Positions 24,589 through 33,222 of a DNA stretch of 64,000 bases are shown in pieces. The translations under genes were made by a program, and so were the position numbers. Source of the stretch: Bacteroidetes bacterium UBA7662 (GTDB lineage: Bacteria; Bacteroidota; Bacteroidia; UBA7662); contig DLHS01000006.1 in the NCBI GenBank assembly GCA_002483345.1, positions 84,703 to 148,702 on the forward strand, in the 5' to 3' direction. Each line of letters starts with the position of its first letter. The stretch's first letter is position 1. The notes beneath the pieces are model-generated. The model did not search any database, was not told the DNA's origin, and saw only the letters and a list, made by a program, of their open reading frames with translations.

Positions 24589-25254
24589 CTAATCCTTCCG
24601 TTTAAAATCGCCGCGTTTTAACGCTTTCACGAATTCTGCCCAGGCGAAGGGATTTAACAAGGTACTCGGAATCGGAATGCCGCCCGGACCGCCCATTTGG
24701 GTGAAGTTTTGCTGCCCACCCGCATAGTATGTCTGGGCGATCATTTTTTGCATGAAGAGCTTCTGGTTTTCGCTGCCGTCCATCACCATTTTGGCGGAGA
24801 TTTCGGCGAGCAGGTCGGCTTCCAGGTTTTTGCGGGCGCGGTCATACATATCGTCATCCACCTGAAGGGCTAAGAAGGCTTCCTTGAAAGCCTCTTTGCT
24901 GGGCCAGGGGTAGATAACTGCCATGGGAAGCTCGATCGTATCCTTTTCGAGTGGCATCATCACCGAGTACAGCTCGCGTTCGGTGGCCGGCATGATGAAG
25001 TAGTTGTTGCGGAAGCCGATGGCCGAAAACTGCACGGTATCGCCCGGCAGGGAGACGAAGGAGAAGAAGCCGCGCTGGTCGGAAATAGTGCCTTTGTAGC
25101 GGTTTTTAACCAGTATGGTTACATAAGGCAGGATACCGAGGCTGTCTTCGGTCACGGTAATGCCCGAAAGCTGGACCGGCCTGGGGTTCTTTTGCGCCAG
25201 GGCGGGAAGGGCCAGGGCGCACAAAAGTGCAAAAAGGAGGAAACGTTTCACCAT
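24589..25254 (-). CDS. Exported carboxypeptidase-D regulatory-like domain protein
   Basis: 221 aa when started at ATG 25254 (MVKRFLLFALLC). The upstream ATG at 25326 would place a signal peptide 25 residues in and was rejected. Signal peptide 1-20 ends ALAQ. Next comes a CarboxypepD_reg-like beta-sandwich (VQLSGITVTEDSLGILPYVT, then GTISDQRGFFSFVSLPGDTVQFSAIGF), then a helical C-terminal half. Probably periplasmic or outer-membrane associated. It is transcribed divergently from recA across 187 bp. Role unknown. Confidence 0.7.
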   Translation of the reverse strand: MVKRFLLFALLCALALPALAQKNPRPVQLSGITVTEDSLGILPYVTILVKNRYKGTISDQRGFFSFVSLPGDTVQFSAIGFRNNYFIMPATERELYSVMMPLEKDTIELPMAVIYPWPSKEAFKEAFLALQVDDDMYDRARKNLEADLLAEISAKMVMDGSENQKLFMQKMIAQTYYAGGQQNFTQMGGPGGIPIPSTLLNPFAWAEFVKALKRGDFKRKD

Positions 25255-25309
25255 AACAAAGATACCGCTTGAGACCAAACATAGGTGACCTCGCGCTTGT
25301 TTACATTGA

Positions 25310-25326
25310 TTGACAAAAGATGTCAA
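25310..25326. promoter_or_regulatory. TTGACA-N5-TGTCAA inverted repeat upstream of recA
   Basis: Perfect 6-bp arms (25310-25315 and 25321-25326) lie about 115 bp before the recA start, in the divergent space. The left arm also resembles a -35/-33 element. It could be an operator, for example LexA-like, but the spacing does not match a LexA box I know. Confidence 0.35.
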
Positions 25327-25441
25327 AACAACTTGCGTAATTTGGGATAAAGATTGCGTCGTTACAGACAGTCAAGGCGTCTGAAATTGTGTAATTTTAA
25401 ACCCATATCCGAACGAAAAGAAACGACTGAAATTATAGATC

Positions 25442-26470
25442 ATGAGTGTACAGAACGAAAAAATGAAAGCGCTTCAGCTGACGCTTGACAAGCTGGAAAA
25501 ATCATACGGCAAGGGCGTCGTGATGAAAATGGGAGACGCCCGCGTGGTAAACGTGGATGTGATCCCTACCGGTTCGCTTGGATTGGACATTGCCCTGGGC
25601 ATCGGCGGCTTTCCGCGGGGTCGTGTGGTCGAGATTTACGGTCCGGAATCGTCGGGTAAAACCACCATCGCGATGCATGCCATCGCAGAAGCGCAGAAAA
25701 AAGGAGGCATCGCCGCCTTCATCGACGCGGAGCACGCTTTTGACAAAGGATACGCCGAAAACCTCGGCATCGACACCGAAAACCTGCTCATCTCACAGCC
25801 CGACAACGGCGAACAGGCCCTCGAAATCGCCGACAACCTCATCCGTTCCGGCGCCATCGATATCATTGTGATCGACTCGGTCGCCGCACTCGTCCCCAAA
25901 TCGGAGATTGAAGGCGAAATGGGTGATTCCTCGATGGGTTTACAGGCCCGCCTCATGAGCCAGGCCTTGCGTAAGCTCACCGGTACCATCAGCCGCACCG
26001 GTTGTGTGTGTATTTTCATCAACCAGCTGCGCGAGAAAATCGGCGTGATGTTCGGCAATCCCGAAACCACCACCGGTGGTAACGCCCTCAAGTTTTACGC
26101 TTCCGTCCGTTTGGATATCCGCCGCATCGGGCAGCTCAAGGAAGGTCTCGACATTATGGGTAACCGGGCGCGTATCAAAGTGGTGAAAAACAAGGTAGCA
26201 CCTCCCTTCAAACAATGCGAATTCGACATCATCTATGGCGAAGGCGTATCCAAAGACGGGGAGATTGTCGACCTCGGTTCGGAACTCGGCGTCATCAAAA
26301 AATCAGGTTCGTGGTACAGTTACGGTGATACCAAACTCGGTCAGGGCCGCGATGCCGTGAAACAGCTTTTCAAAGACAATCCCGAGCTGGCCGAAGAGAT
26401 CGAAAAGAAAATCAAGGAGCTGGTGAAGCCTAAAATGGCCGCGCCGGTAGCAGAAACCGCTGCTGAATAA
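25442..26470 (+). CDS. recA: Recombinase RecA
   Basis: 342 aa, full length. Walker A is GPESSGKTT, Walker B is [10 protein letters not shown] with the DNA-binding L1/L2 loops ([45 protein letters not shown]), and a short variable tail. RecA forms ATP-dependent filaments on single-stranded DNA for homologous recombination and SOS induction. The patatin gene begins 13 bp after the stop. Confidence 0.97.
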   Translation: MSVQNEKMKALQLTLDKLEKSYGKGVVMKMGDARVVNVDVIPTGSLGLDIALGIGGFPRGRVVEIYGPESSGKTTIAMHAIAEAQKKGGIAAFIDAEHAFDKGYAENLGIDTENLLISQPDNGEQALEIADNLIRSGAIDIIVIDSVAALVPKSEIEGEMGDSSMGLQARLMSQALRKLTGTISRTGCVCIFINQLREKIGVMFGNPETTTGGNALKFYASVRLDIRRIGQLKEGLDIMGNRARIKVVKNKVAPPFKQCEFDIIYGEGVSKDGEIVDLGSELGVIKKSGSWYSYGDTKLGQGRDAVKQLFKDNPELAEEIEKKIKELVKPKMAAPVAETAAE

Positions 26471-26483
26471 TATAACGTAATAT

Positions 26484-27263
26484 ATGTCGAGCTGGAAAAC
26501 CGGTCTTGTCCTTTCCGGAGGCGCCGCCAAGGGTTATGCCCATGCCGGTGTACTGCAGGCGCTGTACGAGGCCGGTTTTCAGTTCGATGTGATTTCGGGT
26601 GCCAGCGTAGGCTCCATCATCGGGGCCCTGCTGTGTGAAGGCAGGACGCCCAAAGAAATCGTGGAGATTTTCGACAAGGAGAAAAATTTCAACCTGGTAA
26701 AATTCCGGTTCAGCACCACTGGTTTCTTCAAATCCGACGGCCTCAAAGCCGCCCTCGAGAGGCACATCAAGGCCCGGAGTTTTGAAGAATTACCCATCCC
26801 CCTCATCATCTCCACCTCCGAAATGAACACCGGCCGGGTGCGTTATTTCAGCAAAGGCCCGTTGATTGACGTCATCCTCGCCTCCTGCGCCATACCGCTG
26901 CTGTTTGCGCCCATCCAGATAGGTGACAATTTTTACGTCGACGGCGGCCTCACCGACAACCTGCCCGCCACCCCCCTGAATGGCCAATGTGAAAGGCTCG
27001 TCGGCATCAACATCAACCCCATCACCCCCGTCGACAAGGTGATCGGCTTCATGGAAACCGTGGAAAGGGTCATGAACATCGCCATTTACAACAACGTCGC
27101 CAAGAGCATCCCCATGCTCGACATCTACCTCGAACCCCACAAAATGCAAGCGTACCACCTGTTTTCCCTCGACAAAACCCGGGAAATGTTCGAGGTGGGG
27201 TATGCGTATACGGTGGAATGGTTGCGGGACCGGGCGGTTGGTTTTGGGGGCGGGGGTATATAG
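26484..27263 (+). CDS. Patatin-like phospholipase
   Basis: 259 aa. The patatin signature is visible: glycine-rich oxyanion loop LSGGAAKGYAHAGVL at the start, nucleophile elbow GASVGS with S41, and the catalytic aspartate in DGGLTDNLP. No signal peptide, so it is probably cytosolic or membrane-associated. It hydrolyses acyl esters of lipids. It follows recA closely and ends beside a 54-bp palindrome that also faces the convergent HI0933-type gene. Confidence 0.85.
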   Translation: MSSWKTGLVLSGGAAKGYAHAGVLQALYEAGFQFDVISGASVGSIIGALLCEGRTPKEIVEIFDKEKNFNLVKFRFSTTGFFKSDGLKAALERHIKARSFEELPIPLIISTSEMNTGRVRYFSKGPLIDVILASCAIPLLFAPIQIGDNFYVDGGLTDNLPATPLNGQCERLVGININPITPVDKVIGFMETVERVMNIAIYNNVAKSIPMLDIYLEPHKMQAYHLFSLDKTREMFEVGYAYTVEWLRDRAVGFGGGGI

Positions 27264-27267
27264 GGCA

Positions 27268-27321
27268 CGGTCGGGGTGGTATAGGGCGCGGTCGCGACCG
27301 CGCCCTATACCACCCCGACCG
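27268..27321. repeat. Perfect 54-bp palindrome between convergent genes
   Basis: The arms 27268-27294 and 27295-27321 are exact complements with no spacer (CGGTCGGGGTGGTATAGGGC... to its inverse). The right arm covers the last codons and stop (27305) of the HI0933-type gene. A similar motif (TATAGGGCACGGTCGGGGTG) sits just before the left arm. It has no T tail, so a bidirectional terminator of the usual kind is less certain. Confidence 0.9.
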
Positions 27322-28594
27322 CACCCGCGGTAACCCACCCCGCGCTCCACGCGGCCTGGAAATTGAATCCGCCGGTGAGGGCGTCGATGTCGATGACTTC
27401 GCCGGCGAAGTGGAGGCCGGGGATAATGCGGCTTTCCATGGTCCGGAAATCGATTTCTTTACGTTCGATGCCGCCGGAGGTTACAAACTCTTCCTTGAAG
27501 GTGGTTTTGCCCTGGGCATCGTAGAGATCGTTGAGCAGCAGCTCGATGAGGCGGTTGATTTGTTTGTTGGAGGTCTCCTGCCAGCGTTGTTCGGGCTTAA
27601 AACCGGCCCTTTCGAGCATCCAGGCTTTGAGACGCGCGGGTAAATCGAGCTCCAGTTTGTTGCTGACCTTCGCCTGAGCCGAAAAACGGCGGTAATCCTC
27701 GAACTGACTTCGCAAAATATCCGCATCCAGTCCCGGCAGCCAGCTGAGCTGTACCCGGTATCGGTATTGGTTTTCGGCCAGTTCGCGGGCGGCCAGGGCG
27801 GAGAGTTTGAGGACCGCCGGACCGCTCAGCCCCCAGTGGGTAATGAGCAGCGGGCCGGTTTGCTCCTGTTTGGAATCGGGCAAGCGCACCCTCACCTGCG
27901 GCACGGCCACGCCCATGAGCTGGGTGATGGGGTGTTTGGGCAGGTTAAAGGTAAAAAGCGACGGAACGGGCGTCACAATGTGGTGTCCCAGTGCTTCGAG
28001 CCAGGCGTAGGCCTCTTTTTTGGGATGGCCCCCGGCCGCGATCAGCACTTTGCGGGCACGGAGGATACTGTCGGGCAGCTGGAGTTCGAAGCCGGTTTCA
28101 CCCGGTTTCAGGGCCATGACCTCCTGTTTCAGCCTTATTTCGACGCCGTAGCGCTGGGCTTCCCGCAGCAGGCAGTCGACAATCGACGTGGAATCATCGG
28201 TGACGGGAAACATGCGGCCATCCGCTTCTGTTTTCAGTTTCACCCCTCTTTCTTCGAACCAGGCCACCGTATCACCGGTACTGAAGCGGGCGAAAAGCTG
28301 GGTGAGCTCCTTTTTCCCACGGGGGTAATATTTGATCAGTTCACCCGGATCGAAGCAGGCGTGGGTCACATTGCACCTACCTCCGCCCGAAATACGGACT
28401 TTGGCCAGCAGTTTATCACTTTTTTCGAGTATCACCACCCGCAGGCCGGGTTTCATCCTGGCCGCGTTGACTGCGGCAAAAAAACCGGCCGCGCCGCCGC
28501 CGATCACGGCAAAATCGTAGTTGGAGGGAGATCTGGAGATGGCAGTGGCTTTAAGGTTCTGCGAAATTGCGAAAAAGCTCAGGGATTGCGCCAA
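27305..28594 (-). CDS. HI0933-family flavoprotein (NAD(P)/FAD-dependent oxidoreductase)
   Basis: 429 aa. Residues about 24-45 hold the dinucleotide fold (YDFAVIGGGAAGFFAAV); next come KLLAKVRISGGGRCNVTH and a C-terminal EVIDIDALTGGFNFQAAWSAGW. These are the HI0933 family signature segments. The family binds FAD; the substrate is not established. The start at 28594 overlaps the upstream gene by 16 bp, and about 23 residues precede the fold, so the true start may lie a little inside. The stop lies in the 54-bp palindrome. Confidence 0.85.
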   Translation of the reverse strand: MAQSLSFFAISQNLKATAISRSPSNYDFAVIGGGAAGFFAAVNAARMKPGLRVVILEKSDKLLAKVRISGGGRCNVTHACFDPGELIKYYPRGKKELTQLFARFSTGDTVAWFEERGVKLKTEADGRMFPVTDDSTSIVDCLLREAQRYGVEIRLKQEVMALKPGETGFELQLPDSILRARKVLIAAGGHPKKEAYAWLEALGHHIVTPVPSLFTFNLPKHPITQLMGVAVPQVRVRLPDSKQEQTGPLLITHWGLSGPAVLKLSALAARELAENQYRYRVQLSWLPGLDADILRSQFEDYRRFSAQAKVSNKLELDLPARLKAWMLERAGFKPEQRWQETSNKQINRLIELLLNDLYDAQGKTTFKEEFVTSGGIERKEIDFRTMESRIIPGLHFAGEVIDIDALTGGFNFQAAWSAGWVTAGAVGVV

Positions 28595-29298
28595 CTGCCG
28601 AGTTTTTCGAGCAGTTCTGCGGCTGTTATTTCAGTGGGCTGGTAGTAGATTTCGGCACCATCGCTGGTTTTAAGGTGTACCATGGGTGCACCGCGTTCGT
28701 GCAGGAGCAGGTGGAGGGTACGGCCGTCTTTAGTCCTGAACTTGCCTTTCCGTTTGTTGCCGATGGCGAAACCATGCTGTTTGAAGCGGATGGCCGGCAA
28801 AGTATCTGCCAGCTCCCAGCTCACCAATTCCGCTTTGGAGAGCCTGATGCCGTACATGCCGGTGACGACCAGCCGGTCGTCGCTGAGCTGCAACTGGTTG
28901 GGACGATCTCCATACCACATCAGCAGCCCCACGCCCATGATGGTAAAGACGAGTATGCCCAGCACCACCCAGCCCAGGTTGCGCTGGCTGTTGGCGGAAA
29001 AACGCATGCTGCGGTAAACAAAATACACATAGCCCAGCATGGGGAAGATGACCACCCAGTTTACCGCCACTTCGGCATGTCCCAGCGTTAAAAAGAGCAA
29101 CCCACCGGCCAGGGTGACCGACCCCATCCACCAGTGAAACCGCCGGAAAAACCGGACACTTTTCGCCAGCGGATACGCCGCCTGCTCCTCCTTGCTCAGG
29201 GTGTTGTAACCCGACATGAGCGTAGGCGCATTTTTTTCGGTGAGCAGAAAGCCCAGCGTGATGTAAACCAGCGGTAGTATCAGGACGAACCAGTTCAT
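28579..29298 (-). CDS. DUF3784-like membrane protein
   Basis: 239 aa. The N-terminal half has about five hydrophobic segments with MSGYNTLSKEEQAAYPLAKS, a pattern I associate with DUF3784. The C-terminal half (from about 145) is strand-rich and resembles a PH-like domain (LQLSDDRLVVTGMYGIRLS). Function unknown. It overlaps the flavoprotein gene downstream and is probably in one operon with it. Confidence 0.6.
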   Translation of the reverse strand: MNWFVLILPLVYITLGFLLTEKNAPTLMSGYNTLSKEEQAAYPLAKSVRFFRRFHWWMGSVTLAGGLLFLTLGHAEVAVNWVVIFPMLGYVYFVYRSMRFSANSQRNLGWVVLGILVFTIMGVGLLMWYGDRPNQLQLSDDRLVVTGMYGIRLSKAELVSWELADTLPAIRFKQHGFAIGNKRKGKFRTKDGRTLHLLLHERGAPMVHLKTSDGAEIYYQPTEITAAELLEKLGSWRNP

Positions 29299-29349
29299 GG
29301 TTTGAAAATTTAGCTGCTTTAATTTAGGGATAAATCAAATGAGCCGGAC

Positions 29350-29436
29350 TTAATCGATATCCTCGTCCTTAAAAAACTGCGAAAGGCTGGTTATGGCATC
29401 AAACACCTGCATCAGCCGCAGTTGCCAGGTGTTCAT
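29350..29436 (-). pseudogene. Truncated HEPN/DUF86-like remnant
   Basis: A 28-residue reading frame starts ATG 29436 and ends TAA at 29350-29352. It overlaps the stop of the MNT gene (ATGA), the usual arrangement for an MNT-HEPN toxin pair. The segment TWQLRLMQVFDAITSLSQFF resembles the first helix of a DUF86 HEPN protein, and then the frame stops. It looks like the stump of a lost toxin. The resemblance is weak because the piece is so short. Confidence 0.4.
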
Positions 29437-30026
29437 GCTTCATACAGCAGTTTCAGGTCCTTTTGTACAGCTTCCAGCATTTCAGGTTTCAGCCCTGACC
29501 GCATCACGACATCCACCCTTCTGCCAGCCAGCTGCTGCAGCTGCTGCTGAATTTCTGCTATATCAAACAAGGTAAAATGCTGATTGGTATCCGGCTCGAT
29601 CATCAGATTGATATCACTTTCGGGCGTTTCTTCCTTCCGGGCAAAGGAGCCGAAAACCCAGGCATTTTTAACCGCCGGAAACTTCTTCAGGGCCTTTCTG
29701 AATTGTTTGAATAACTTTTTACGGTCCGGTTTTAAATCCGGCACCTCAAGCAACTGTGCCGCTGCATCCTGTATGGCTTTGAGGCCAAGCGTTTCATCTG
29801 CTACAGCCTCCAGTACCTTGTCGGATAACCAGGCGAGCAGCAATTCATTCTCCGGGATTTCGAAGTACGCAGCCAGCTTCAGTACCTGTTCCCTGCCTGC
29901 CTTGCGGTGGCCTCTTTCTATTTTACTCAGAATGGCCTGGTCTATATCCAGGTAGGCCGCAACGGTTCTGAGCGGCACAGCCTTTGCGGTACGCAGGGAC
30001 TTAACGCGTTTACCGAGATTATGCAT
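29433..30026 (-). CDS. HTH-nucleotidyltransferase fusion (MNT-type antitoxin-like)
   Basis: 197 aa from ATG 30026 (MHNLGKRVKSLR); a start at 30074 is less likely because it lies beyond the operator. N-terminal XRE HTH (about 4-60), then a linker helix region and a C-terminal nucleotidyltransferase domain with GSFARKEETPESDINLMI. In MNT-HEPN modules the nucleotidyltransferase AMPylates the HEPN toxin, and the HTH allows self-regulation. Just upstream is a TTTGAC-N7-GTCAAA operator overlapping a -7 element. The HEPN partner seems lost. Confidence 0.75.
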   Translation of the reverse strand: MHNLGKRVKSLRTAKAVPLRTVAAYLDIDQAILSKIERGHRKAGREQVLKLAAYFEIPENELLLAWLSDKVLEAVADETLGLKAIQDAAAQLLEVPDLKPDRKKLFKQFRKALKKFPAVKNAWVFGSFARKEETPESDINLMIEPDTNQHFTLFDIAEIQQQLQQLAGRRVDVVMRSGLKPEMLEAVQKDLKLLYEA

Positions 30027-30041
30027 TTTGAACAAATTTAA

Positions 30042-30060
30042 TTTGACAAATATAGTCAAA
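30042..30060 (-). promoter_or_regulatory. Operator TTTGAC-N7-GTCAAA overlapping a -7 element
   Basis: Perfect 6-bp arms (30042-30047 and 30055-30060). On the minus strand the centre reads TATATTTG, matching the Bacteroidota -7 consensus TAnnTTTG. It lies 16 bp upstream of the HTH-MNT start. This arrangement fits self-repression by the HTH domain. Confidence 0.6.
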
Positions 30061-30090
30061 GAAAAATTATTCAAAATGACTTTGAAAAGT

Positions 30091-30750
30091 TTAAGGCTTG
30101 TTTAAGGAGTCTAAAAGTGGCCCGGCGAATTTCACGGCCTTCCGGAGCCAGTCTTCATAAACATCCTGCGCGTCAGACGCAGGGAGCTGCCAGTTTGCGG
30201 GAGCCTCGCTGCGGATGCGGCTGGTTAGCTCATAGAGCAGTATACCGGCACTGACGCCGATGTTGTAACTCTCGGTGAGGCCGGCCATGGGGATGTGTAC
30301 CCGGTAATCACACAGCGACAGCGCCTGTTGGGTCACTCCTACACTTTCGTTGCCGAAGATGAGGGCTACGGGCCGGTCGAGGGGCAGTGCTTCGGGGGAG
30401 AGGCTGCCGGGCTCGGCCGAAGTAGCCACCAGTGCGAAACCCTGTTCCTTCAGCCGGGTGTAACAGGCGGCTGCCTCGGGCCATTCTCCCACTTCCAGCC
30501 ATTTGCCGGAGCCCCGGGCGATGTTGCGGTTATATTTCCAGGCGAATTTCTCCTGAATGAGGTGGACTTCCTGCAAACCCACACATTCGGCCGTGCGCAA
30601 TACGCCGTTGGCGTTTTCGGGATGGTAAAGGTTCTCCAGCACCAGGGTGAGGCGGCGGGTGCGCATAGACAGTACTTCCCGCAGGCGTTCGAGCCGGTTG
30701 GCGGTGAGATGTTGTTCCAGCAGGGCGATGCGGTCGGTTTGAGCAGCCAT
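30091..30750 (-). CDS. TrmH-like tRNA/rRNA 2'-O-methyltransferase (SpoU family)
   Basis: 219 aa from ATG 30750 (MAAQTDRIALL); an earlier start at 30840 adds 30 unrelated residues. The SPOUT motifs are present: ENANGVLRTAE (motif 1), ALIFGNESVGV (motif 2) and IPMAGLTESYNIGVSAGILLYE (motif 3). They form the knotted AdoMet site. The N-terminal helices and the HxxN-like region resemble TrmH, which 2'-O-methylates G18 of tRNA. The specific target is not certain. Confidence 0.85.
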   Translation of the reverse strand: MAAQTDRIALLEQHLTANRLERLREVLSMRTRRLTLVLENLYHPENANGVLRTAECVGLQEVHLIQEKFAWKYNRNIARGSGKWLEVGEWPEAAACYTRLKEQGFALVATSAEPGSLSPEALPLDRPVALIFGNESVGVTQQALSLCDYRVHIPMAGLTESYNIGVSAGILLYELTSRIRSEAPANWQLPASDAQDVYEDWLRKAVKFAGPLLDSLNKP

Positions 30751-30904
30751 GCTGCAAAGAAACAGCATTGCCGGCGATAGTCGTAAACCGATGTTTACGG
30801 GGCCTGCCTGAATTCCGTTTTCTAAACCGCTGACCGACAAGATACTCGGGCTGCTTTTTTATGGTATTTCCGTTCATCCATTCGTAATATGCCGGGCATT
30901 TCTC

Positions 30905-30912
30905 TATATTTG
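30905..30912 (+). promoter_or_regulatory. -7 element (TATATTTG) of prs
   Basis: TATATTTG exactly fits the Bacteroidota TAnnTTTG -7 consensus, 25 bp before the GTG start of prs at 30938. No strong -33 TTTG was found. Confidence 0.55.
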
Positions 30913-30937
30913 CACCTCGTTTTCAACAACAAACGGG

Positions 30938-31921
30938 GTGGGAAAAGTCGAAAACAATCAATTTGCGCCGCATAAGTATCACGACACCAAGATTTTCAGT
31001 GGTGAATCGACCCGGTATTTATCAAAAAAAATAGCCGAAGCTTACGGCAAGCCGCTGGGCGAAATGACTACCCTGCGCTTCAGCGACGGTGAGTTCCAGC
31101 CCTGCATCGAAGAATCGGTACGCGGTTGTGATGTTTTCCTTGTGCAAAGCACCTTCGCCCCCACCGACAACCTCATGGAATTGCTGCTGATGATCGATGC
31201 CTGCAAACGCGCGTCAGCCCACTACATCACCGCGGTGATTCCCTATTTTGGTCTGGCCCGTCAGGACCGCAAAGACAAACCCCGTGTAGCCATCGGCGCC
31301 CGCCTGGTAGCCGACATGCTCACCACTGCCGGTATTACCCGGGTGATGACCATGGACCTGCACGCTCCGCAGATACAGGGCTTCTTCAACGTACCGGTGG
31401 ATCATCTTGACTCCTCGACCATCTTCATTCCTTATATCAAGTCACTCCAGCTTCCCAATCTCACCATTGCCGCCCCCGATATGGGTGCCGCGGCCCGTGC
31501 CAAAGTGTTTACCAAACACCTCGATTGTGATATGATTGTGTGCGACAAAACCCGCGCCCGCGCCAATGTGGTGGAGAAAATCACCATCATCGGAGATGTG
31601 CAGGGTCGTGACGTAGTCATTGTCGATGATATCGTGGATACCGCCGGAACCATTTGCAAGGTGGCTGAAGAGATCATGAAAAACGGTGCCAGCAGCGTGC
31701 GCGCCTTCTGTACCCACCCGGTGATGTCGGGCGCAGCCTATGAAAAAATTGAAAACTCCCTGCTCACCGAGCTGGTCGTGACCGATACACTGCCGCTGCG
31801 CCGTGAATCAGCCAAAATCAAAGTATTGAGCGTTGCCGATTTGTTTGCCAAGTCGATCCGCAGCGTAAAGGAGTTCAACTCCATCAGTCATTTATTCGAA
31901 ATCACAGTAAAACAACAATAA
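30938..31921 (+). CDS. prs: Ribose-phosphate pyrophosphokinase
   Basis: 327 aa from GTG 30938. It shows FSGESTRYLSKKIAEAYG, the flexible loop region FGLARQDRK, and the PRPP-binding motif DVVIVDDIVDTAGT. It makes PRPP from ribose-5-phosphate and ATP for nucleotide, His and Trp synthesis. It is slightly longer at the N terminus than typical. It heads the conserved cluster prs-rplY-pth, with rplY only 9 bp downstream. Confidence 0.95.
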   Translation: MGKVENNQFAPHKYHDTKIFSGESTRYLSKKIAEAYGKPLGEMTTLRFSDGEFQPCIEESVRGCDVFLVQSTFAPTDNLMELLLMIDACKRASAHYITAVIPYFGLARQDRKDKPRVAIGARLVADMLTTAGITRVMTMDLHAPQIQGFFNVPVDHLDSSTIFIPYIKSLQLPNLTIAAPDMGAAARAKVFTKHLDCDMIVCDKTRARANVVEKITIIGDVQGRDVVIVDDIVDTAGTICKVAEEIMKNGASSVRAFCTHPVMSGAAYEKIENSLLTELVVTDTLPLRRESAKIKVLSVADLFAKSIRSVKEFNSISHLFEITVKQQ

Positions 31922-31930
31922 TCCTTAACA

Positions 31931-32500
31931 ATGAAATCTATCAATTTGAGCGGTTCCTCCAGGGGGAACGTAGGGAAGTCGGATGCTAACCAGTTAAGGG
32001 CGGAAGGAAAAATTCCTTGTGTATTGTACGGCGGTAATGAGCAAACCCATTTCTGGGCCTATGCTTACGACCTTAAGTCAATCCTCTACACGCCTGAGAC
32101 ATTCAAAGTGAACATCGACATTGATGGCAAGAAGTTCGACGCAGTCGTACAGGAGGCCCAGTTCCACCCACTTTCGGAAGGCATACTGCACGTAGACTTC
32201 CTCCAGCTTTTCGCTGACAAAGAAGTAAAACTCGATCTCCCGCTGGAGTTTGTAGGCTCGTCGCCCGGCGTTCGTGCCGGTGGTAAGTTCGCAGCCCGTA
32301 TGCGTAAACTGAAAGTAAAAGGTTTGCCAGGCAAACTGCCTGCCAGCATACAGGTCGACATCAACAACCTTGAACTGGGTAAAGTAGTCCGTGTGAAAGA
32401 TATCGCGGCAGCAGAGTACAAAATTCTGGATGCACCTAACAATCCGGTAGCTGCTGTTACGATTCCGCGCGCACTCAAAGGCCAGTTATCGGCTGAATAA
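31931..32500 (+). CDS. rplY: 50S ribosomal protein L25/Ctc
   Basis: 189 aa, the long Ctc form: an N-terminal L25 domain binding 5S rRNA (NLSGSSRGNVGKSDANQLRA, IPCVLYGG) and a C-terminal TL5-type beta domain (ADKEVKLDLPLEFVGSSPGV). It sits between prs and pth in the usual order, 9 bp and 5 bp from its neighbours, so one transcript is likely. Confidence 0.93.
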   Translation: MKSINLSGSSRGNVGKSDANQLRAEGKIPCVLYGGNEQTHFWAYAYDLKSILYTPETFKVNIDIDGKKFDAVVQEAQFHPLSEGILHVDFLQLFADKEVKLDLPLEFVGSSPGVRAGGKFAARMRKLKVKGLPGKLPASIQVDINNLELGKVVRVKDIAAAEYKILDAPNNPVAAVTIPRALKGQLSAE

Positions 32501-32505
32501 GCAAC

Positions 32506-33069
32506 ATGAAATTCCTGATCGTTGGGTTGGGGAATATCGGTGACGAATACGTTGCCACCCGCCACAACATAGGCTTTATGGTATTGGATGCTCTGGCAAT
32601 CGGAGCATCCAATATTGTTTTTAAGCAGGGTCGTTATGCCTGGACGGCAGAGATGCGCTTTGCCGGCAGGACGCTGGTGCTGGTAAAACCTACCACCTAT
32701 ATGAATCTGAGTGGCAAAGCCGTGCGCTACTGGCTGGAACAGGAAAAACTCAGCAAGGAAAACATGCTCGTCATCACCGACGACCTTTCGTTGCCATCCG
32801 GCAAGATCCGTATCCGGGCCCAGGGCAGTGCGGGGGGTCACAACGGGCTCAAAAACATAGAAGAAGTGCTGGGTACGAATGAATATCCGCGCCTGCGTTT
32901 TGGCATCGGCAGCGATTTCGCCAAAGGGCAGCAGGTAGATTATGTGCTGGGCAGGTTCCCGTCGTCCGAAATCCCGGAAGTAGAGCAGGGCATCCTCAAA
33001 TCCATCGAGGCCATCAAAAGTTTCGTGACCAGAGGCCTGCCACTGACAATGACGGACTTTAACAAATAA
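32506..33069 (+). CDS. pth: Peptidyl-tRNA hydrolase
   Basis: 187 aa. Motifs: GLGNIGDEYVATRHNIGFMVLD with the catalytic histidine (H22-type position), KPTTYMNLSGKAV, and GSAGGHNGLKNIEEVLGTNEYPRLRFGIG. It frees tRNA from peptidyl-tRNA dropped by ribosomes. The last about 168 bp (32902-33069) have a decayed second copy at 42264-42421. Immediately after the stop lies a cacggagg inverted repeat. Confidence 0.95.
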   Translation: MKFLIVGLGNIGDEYVATRHNIGFMVLDALAIGASNIVFKQGRYAWTAEMRFAGRTLVLVKPTTYMNLSGKAVRYWLEQEKLSKENMLVITDDLSLPSGKIRIRAQGSAGGHNGLKNIEEVLGTNEYPRLRFGIGSDFAKGQQVDYVLGRFPSSEIPEVEQGILKSIEAIKSFVTRGLPLTMTDFNK

Positions 33070-33071
33070 AA

Positions 33072-33126
33072 CTCCGTGTCCTCCGTGTCCTCGGTGGTTA
33101 AACACGGAGGACACGGAGGGCACGGG
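33072..33126. repeat. cacggagg-family inverted repeat, copy 2
   Basis: The plus strand runs CTCCGTGTCCTCCGTG and on through CGGTGGTTAAACACGG to GGACACGGAGG, so the two halves are inverse of each other around GGTTAAAC. It follows the pth stop directly; the same order (pth 3' end, then repeat) recurs at 42424. Confidence 0.75.
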
Positions 33127-33167
33127 GCTCTCTCGCAAAAGGCCTGGGTGGTACCTTTCCCGAGGTC

Positions 33168-33202
33168 AAAAAAAAGGGCTGCTCAAAAATGAGACAGCCC
33201 CT
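33168..33202 (-). terminator. Terminator of the 1554-aa surface-protein gene
   Basis: On the minus strand GGGCTGTCTCA pairs with TGAGCAGCCC (one bulge) around TTTT, followed by a run of eight T. It lies about 20 bp after the stop at 33223. Confidence 0.8.
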
Positions 33203-33222
33203 TGGTTTAAATAAGGCTACCG

